From Planctomycetota bacterium (GTDB lineage: Bacteria; Planctomycetota; Phycisphaerae; Tepidisphaerales; Tepidisphaeraceae), in contig JBCDCH010000016.1 of assembly GCA_039182125.1 (NCBI GenBank), positions 1 through 64,000 on the forward strand: a stretch of DNA of 64,000 nt, written 5' to 3'. The notes under the pieces are model-generated. The model made no database searches, was not told where the DNA came from, and saw nothing but the letters and a program-made list of their open reading frames with translations. This document shows, in pieces, positions 60,487-64,000 of the stretch. The stretch's first letter is position 1. Each line of letters starts with the position of its first letter. The translations under genes were made by a program, and so were the position numbers.

Positions 60487-62394
60487 ATGGCCAACGTCAC
60501 CCTCGTGATGGACTCGGACGAGCAGCGGCTGTGGAACAGCCTGCAGCGCGTCATCGGTCAGCAGGAGAAGATGGAGGGCAGCGCTCGCAGCGTTGGCCGG
60601 GCCTACCGCCAGCTCGAACGCGAGGGTCGTCGCGTGTTCGAGGCGACGCGGACGCCGGCGGAGAAGTACTCGGCGGAGCTGGTGCGACTGCAGACGCTGC
60701 TCCGCAGAGGCGTGATTGATCAGCAGACGTTCAACCGAGCCGTCGGCCAAGCGGACGAGGAACTCAAAGCCGCCGGTGCGGCGACGAAGAACGCGTTCGG
60801 CAGCGGAGCACTATCTGACCTCAAGGCGTATGCCGCCGGGATGCTCGGCGTCGGTGCAGCCATCGGTGCGGTCACGGCAGCGGTGCGTGAGCAGCGCCGA
60901 GCACGCGAGGAGGCTGGGCAGCGTGTCATGGACTCGGAAGGTCGGCGAAATCGCCGCCGCCAAGTCGCGGCGAACCAGGAAGAATACGAAGCATTAGGCT
61001 TCGCCGAAGATCGACTGCGGACCAATTTCGGCTTCACCGAGCAGGAAGCGAGCGACGTCGTCTACACGGCAAAGAGCTCGGGCGATCGCTACATGCAGAC
61101 GCTCGATTTCTTCGCGACCACCCGCCGGCTGGGTATCAACCCGAACACCGCCATCGGCGCGGATCAGAAGATCTCGTCCAACTTCCAGGATGTCGGCTCG
61201 CCGGAAGCGGTGATGAACAAGCTACTCGCCGCCGCCGGACCATCGCCGGTCCCGGTGGACGAGATCGCAAGTGCCGCCGCCAATGCCGCACCCGCCTTCT
61301 CCGCGATCGGCGCTACTGATGAAGAGCTGCTCGCCCTTGGCGGCGTCTACGCGGAGATCTTCAAGAATGCCGACGCCGGCTTCGAGCGTGCGAACTCGCT
61401 GGCAGCACAGGTCTATCAGAAGATGGAGCGTGGGCAGATCCGACTGCAGGGCGAAGACGCCAACCTCAAAGGCTTCGACCTGCTCGATGCACTCCCCCGC
61501 CTGGCCGAGGAGGGGAAGCTACTGAACGCAGGGGGCAAGGCGGTCGGCGTCACCCAGTTCCTCGAGGATCGTAATGCGGTCTTCGGCTTTGAGAAGTTCC
61601 GCGAGAAGCGAGACTTCATTCGGCAGCGCGTCAGCGAAGTCGAACAGGCCGGGCTAGATGCCGGGACGAGCGATAGCTTGCTGCGCGTGAAGCTCGGCTT
61701 TAGGGACACGCGGAGTGAGGTCGCCGAGCAGGCACGAATCTCCAAGCAGAAGATGGATGTCGATCGTGAGGAGAAGTACGGCAACGACGAGCTCATCATC
61801 CAAACCGCGTCCGAAGAGTTCTTGAAGGCGATCGACGACGAAGCTCAAGCGTCGGCCGTCCCGCTGCTCGGCAGTGCGAAGTATGCAACGTACAAGACGC
61901 TCAACGAGTCGAACCGCTACCTCTACTCGAACACCCGCAACCTGAAGTCGGCTTTCGACGATCAGATACTTCCGCTGCTCGCTGACAACGACCCGTCAAC
62001 CAATCCACGTTTCTCGCGATCAACCCAGCGTGCGATTGCTGAGCGGCTTGGCGGCGAACGTCTACGGAAGTTCAACCGCTTCGATGTACTTCGGCAGCAC
62101 CAAGACCGAACGGCGTTCGCACGCGATGTGTTGTTCCCCGAAGAAGACAACGACCCGAACACGTCATCGGTGTTACTGAAGTCGAGTGATGGTCGAAGGC
62201 AGGCGAGGAACCAGGCCGAGATGATCGGCGGTGACTTTCCTGAACGGCTGGAAAATGCCATTCAGAATCTCGATCGAGCAGCCGCGGCGATGTCGGCCGC
62301 TGCAGATCAACACAAGCAGGCAGCGTCTGAGCAGGCGGGGGCGGCCAAGCAGCAGCAGGATCGTCGCCAACCAACACCACCGGCGTCACCGTGA
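60487..62394 (+). CDS. Phage tape-measure-like protein
   Basis: The 635-aa protein shows tape-measure traits: long helical and coiled-coil stretches, an early EGRRVFEATRTPAEKYSAEL segment followed by a Gly/Ala-rich hydrophobic helix (AYAAGMLGVGAAIGAVTAAV, residues ~115-135) typical of the membrane-interacting part, and a Gln/Ala-rich C-terminus. It could form a tail-length ruler or a DNA-ejection protein. Curiously no tail-tube, sheath or connector gene is seen around it. Confidence 0.65.
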   Translation: MANVTLVMDSDEQRLWNSLQRVIGQQEKMEGSARSVGRAYRQLEREGRRVFEATRTPAEKYSAELVRLQTLLRRGVIDQQTFNRAVGQADEELKAAGAATKNAFGSGALSDLKAYAAGMLGVGAAIGAVTAAVREQRRAREEAGQRVMDSEGRRNRRRQVAANQEEYEALGFAEDRLRTNFGFTEQEASDVVYTAKSSGDRYMQTLDFFATTRRLGINPNTAIGADQKISSNFQDVGSPEAVMNKLLAAAGPSPVPVDEIASAAANAAPAFSAIGATDEELLALGGVYAEIFKNADAGFERANSLAAQVYQKMERGQIRLQGEDANLKGFDLLDALPRLAEEGKLLNAGGKAVGVTQFLEDRNAVFGFEKFREKRDFIRQRVSEVEQAGLDAGTSDSLLRVKLGFRDTRSEVAEQARISKQKMDVDREEKYGNDELIIQTASEEFLKAIDDEAQASAVPLLGSAKYATYKTLNESNRYLYSNTRNLKSAFDDQILPLLADNDPSTNPRFSRSTQRAIAERLGGERLRKFNRFDVLRQHQDRTAFARDVLFPEEDNDPNTSSVLLKSSDGRRQARNQAEMIGGDFPERLENAIQNLDRAAAAMSAAADQHKQAASEQAGAAKQQQDRRQPTPPASP

Positions 62395-62731
62395 TGCCGC
62401 CAGCTCATCCCAGGGTGTCCCCGGTGCTTTCAACTGGCGACGAAACCAGCGTTTGCAGGCCAGTAGCGGCCATCGGGGCCACCGCCCGACCCCGTCTGTT
62501 GGCTCAGAATCGCGGGTCCTTCCGAGCAAGCCGCGCGCAGGGGCGAAGCAAGTCATCGACGCACTTTTCTACACACGAAGGGCAATTTGTGGCTTCCACC
62601 ACCACCATCATCGGGATCCGTCCGCACGCCGTCGATGCCCGGCCGATTTGAGCCCGTCGAACCCGCGTGCATGATCGGCCCCGCTATGGCTTCGGCTGCC
62701 GGCGGCCGACTCGAACCAGAAAGGCGGTTCA
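62395..62731. other. Non-coding gap with a truncated gene start
   Basis: No convincing full gene lies in these 337 bp. The only coding-like signal is a 20-residue start with ribosome-binding site at 62589-62651. The remainder is non-repetitive and I see no promoter or terminator of note until the AGAAAGG site of the integrase gene. Confidence 0.5.
62589..62651 (+). pseudogene. Truncated gene start after tape measure (candidate remnant)
   Basis: A GTG with GAAGGG 6 bases upstream opens a 20-residue peptide (VASTTTIIGIRPHAVDARPI) that stops at 62651. Such an N-terminus with a good ribosome-binding site but no body suggests the beginning of a deleted gene, perhaps a tail gene lost when the element was reduced. 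It may also be chance. Confidence 0.35.
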
Positions 62732-63928
62732 ATGACCATCCTCAAACGCAAACGCAAGGTGACCCGGCCGGACGGGATCACCACAACCTCAGTCTCACGC
62801 TGCTGGTATATCCAGTGGCGTGACGCCTGCGGCAGGCTTCACCGTCGCAAGGGCTACACCGACAAGGCGGCCACCCGCCAGCTCGCCGCGAAGCTCGAGG
62901 CCGAGCAGGCCCGCGGTGAGCAAAGCATGGTGGACGTCTACCGCGACCATCGCGCGCGACCGATCGGCGAGCATCTCGATGACTACCTGGCCCACCTCGA
63001 GGCCCAACGTCGTGACGATGACTACCGCTACCACGTTGATCGCCGGTGCCGGCTCATCATCGACCAAGCTCATTGGCGAACGCTCGATGACGTCACGCTC
63101 GACTCGTTTCTCGCGTGGCGAAACCGGCGGGCAAAGACCGGCAGCCACAACGGCCACGGCATCGAGAAGGGCAAGCCGCTCACGGCCCGGACGCTCAACC
63201 ACTACCGGGACGCGGTCCGCGGTTTCCTCAACTGGTGTGTCGAAGTGAAACGCATGCCGGTGAACCCGCTGGCGAACGTGGCCAAGGTCACGGGCGAGAA
63301 GCGGATCAACCGACGCGCGCTCACCGTGGAGGAAGTGGGGCGGCTGCTCAACACCGCACCCGCCGATCGACGGTTCGCGTGGTTGTTCCTGCTCACCACC
63401 GGCCTGCGGTGCCAGGAAGCTGCCGACCTGCAGTGGCGTGACGTTCAGCTCATGGCGACGCGTCCGTACCTGCAGCTCCGCATGGAGGCGACGAAGGCCA
63501 AGCGCGCCGATCGCGTGTGGCTGCGGCCCGAAGTCGCCGACGAGCTGCGGGCGATGCGGCCGAGCAACTGCCGTGGCACCGATGCCGTGTTCGATCGGTT
63601 CCCGTCGCTCAAGTGGTGGAAGTCGGACCTGGCCGCCGCCGGTGTCGACTACCGCGACGACAGCGGACGCCAGGCCGACCGGCACGCCACGCGGATGACG
63701 CTCGGTACAATGCTGCAGCAGGCGGGCGTATCACCACGCGCTGCCCAGGACGTGCTGCGGCACGCGACGTTGCGGCAGACGCTCGAGCACTACACCGACG
63801 GCAGTGCCTTCGACACCGTCGCCGCGGTGGACTCGCTCCCGGCCCTCGATCGGGCCGCCGAAGCGGATGATGTCCGTTTTGATGTCCACTCCTCCGAAAA
63901 GCGGCCTGCACGGGCCGCGAACGCATGA
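62732..63928 (+). CDS. int: Tyrosine integrase of the element
   Basis: The ATG at 62732 follows AGAAAGG at 7 bases; 398 aa. The N-terminal part (YIQWRDACGRLHRRKGYTDK) is the arm-binding domain, a SAM-like core-binding domain follows (HLDDYLAHLEAQ...FLAWRNRR, written in part), and the catalytic domain has R in LTTGLRCQEAADL, K in ATKAKRADR, RHATRMT (H-x-x-R), LRHATLRQ and Y in LEHYTDG. The coding sequence ends 5 bp before the attR core and contains right arm-type repeats in its last codons. It catalyses integration into tRNA-Ala. Confidence 0.95.
   Translation: MTILKRKRKVTRPDGITTTSVSRCWYIQWRDACGRLHRRKGYTDKAATRQLAAKLEAEQARGEQSMVDVYRDHRARPIGEHLDDYLAHLEAQRRDDDYRYHVDRRCRLIIDQAHWRTLDDVTLDSFLAWRNRRAKTGSHNGHGIEKGKPLTARTLNHYRDAVRGFLNWCVEVKRMPVNPLANVAKVTGEKRINRRALTVEEVGRLLNTAPADRRFAWLFLLTTGLRCQEAADLQWRDVQLMATRPYLQLRMEATKAKRADRVWLRPEVADELRAMRPSNCRGTDAVFDRFPSLKWWKSDLAAAGVDYRDDSGRQADRHATRMTLGTMLQQAGVSPRAAQDVLRHATLRQTLEHYTDGSAFDTVAAVDSLPALDRAAEADDVRFDVHSSEKRPARAANA
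63868..63887 (+). repeat. Two direct repeats TGATGTCC, candidate integrase arm sites (right)
   Basis: TGATGTCC at 63868-63875 and 63880-63887 has the same 12-bp spacing and GTTT spacer as the three copies at 47183-47215. The copies lie within the integrase C-terminal codons, 46 bp before the attR core. Confidence 0.75.
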
Positions 63929-63933
63929 AAGAA

Positions 63934-63962
63934 CGGGGTTCGACTCCCCGTGGCTCCACTAC
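63934..63962 (+). repeat. attR core (29-bp direct repeat)
   Basis: The 29 bp are identical to 47017-47045. They carry only the T arm and acceptor strand of tRNA-Ala and therefore do not make a complete tRNA. The sequence diverges immediately outside the repeat on both sides. Confidence 0.95.
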
Positions 63963-64000
63963 AAACGCCTAGCCGGCACTTGCCCGCATATTCGCGCACC

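Larger units (their letters stand above)
47017..63962. mobile_element. ~16.9-kb tRNA-Ala-integrated phage-satellite-like element
   Basis: Bounded by 29-bp att repeats with a tyrosine integrase next to attR. Modules: cargo pair at attL (47264-48914), regulation (XRE, divergent operator), excisionase-like HTH genes, recombination (YqaJ exonuclease, RecT), replication (primase, RepA-like helicase, iterons), Ogr-like factor, and a short structural block (coiled-coil protein, major capsid protein, tape-measure-like protein). I see no terminase, portal, prohead protease, connectors, tail tube or lysis gene. It fits a capsid-encoding satellite or a reduced prophage better than a complete phage. The integrase sits at the end away from the intact tRNA. 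Confidence 0.85.

Noticed and set aside
62391-62588. 86-aa open frame between tape measure and integrase
   Set aside because: No ribosome-binding site or family features in its first part; only the last 20 codons look like a gene start.
63934-63962. Second tRNA-Ala gene at the right end
   Set aside because: Only the T arm and acceptor 3' strand are present; the anticodon and D arms are missing, so it is attR.

Overview
The window looks like chromosome of a planctomycete, most likely of the class Phycisphaerae. The evidence is high GC throughout, two very large secreted proteins that open with the planctomycete LEPR-XLL type N-terminal motif (LEARRLLA, LERRQMLSA), and PEP-CTERM exported proteins. 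Naming the class is inference; no rRNA or other phylogenetic marker is present.

Region 1 (1-12605) is an exopolysaccharide/capsule cluster on the + strand. Most genes overlap by 4 bp or are separated by a few bases: GT2 and GT4 glycosyltransferases, an O-antigen ligase/polymerase-like membrane protein, a family of triplicated GT-A-like domains (one fused double protein plus one single-domain protein), a split Alg14/Alg13-type (PssD/PssE) pair, and a Wzz/BY-kinase chain-length protein with an unusual insert. Region 2 (12666-24927) encodes surface and exported proteins: a 2466-aa multidomain LEPR-XLL protein, a LEPR-XLL beta-helix protein, and two paralogous PEP-CTERM proteins separated by strong hairpins. 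Region 3 (24924-30355) holds a GT8 gene followed by a three-gene oxidative pentose (Weimberg) operon: xylonate dehydratase, 2-keto-3-deoxyxylonate dehydratase and alpha-ketoglutarate semialdehyde dehydrogenase. A perfect 46-bp palindrome sits in frame inside the second of these. Region 4 (30360-46762) is housekeeping and stress: a nitrilase; an operon of a divergent Lgt paralogue, a Tes/MJ0619-like radical SAM protein and a small membrane protein; tRNA-Asp; a sulfatase; a cNMP-binding thioredoxin-reductase-like protein; PutA; a divergent oxyR/katG pair; a GNAT enzyme; a glutaminase-A-like protein; and Rrf2 and ArsR regulators.

Region 5 (47017-63962) is a ~16.9-kb integrated element in the 3' end of a tRNA-Ala(CGC) gene, bounded by a 29-bp direct repeat (attL/attR). 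In order it carries: a two-gene unit at attL resembling lambda RexA/RexB; a small membrane protein; a striking array of short covarying palindromes; an XRE repressor with a divergent operator; a run of unknown small genes; two excisionase-like HTH proteins; YqaJ exonuclease and RecT; a zinc-finger/TOPRIM primase and a RepA-like helicase; an Ogr-like zinc-finger protein; a coiled-coil protein; an HK97/Mu gpT-like major capsid protein; a tape-measure-like protein; and a tyrosine integrase next to attR. I recognise no terminase, portal, protease, head-tail connector, tail-tube or lysis gene. It is therefore best described as a capsid-encoding phage satellite or a strongly reduced prophage carrying a candidate anti-phage module.

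The most interesting items are the RexAB-like pair, the 40-bp-period covarying palindrome array, the capsid-without-terminase gene set, and the lipid-modification-like operon at 31341-33997. All functional calls rest on motif reading only; no database search was run.
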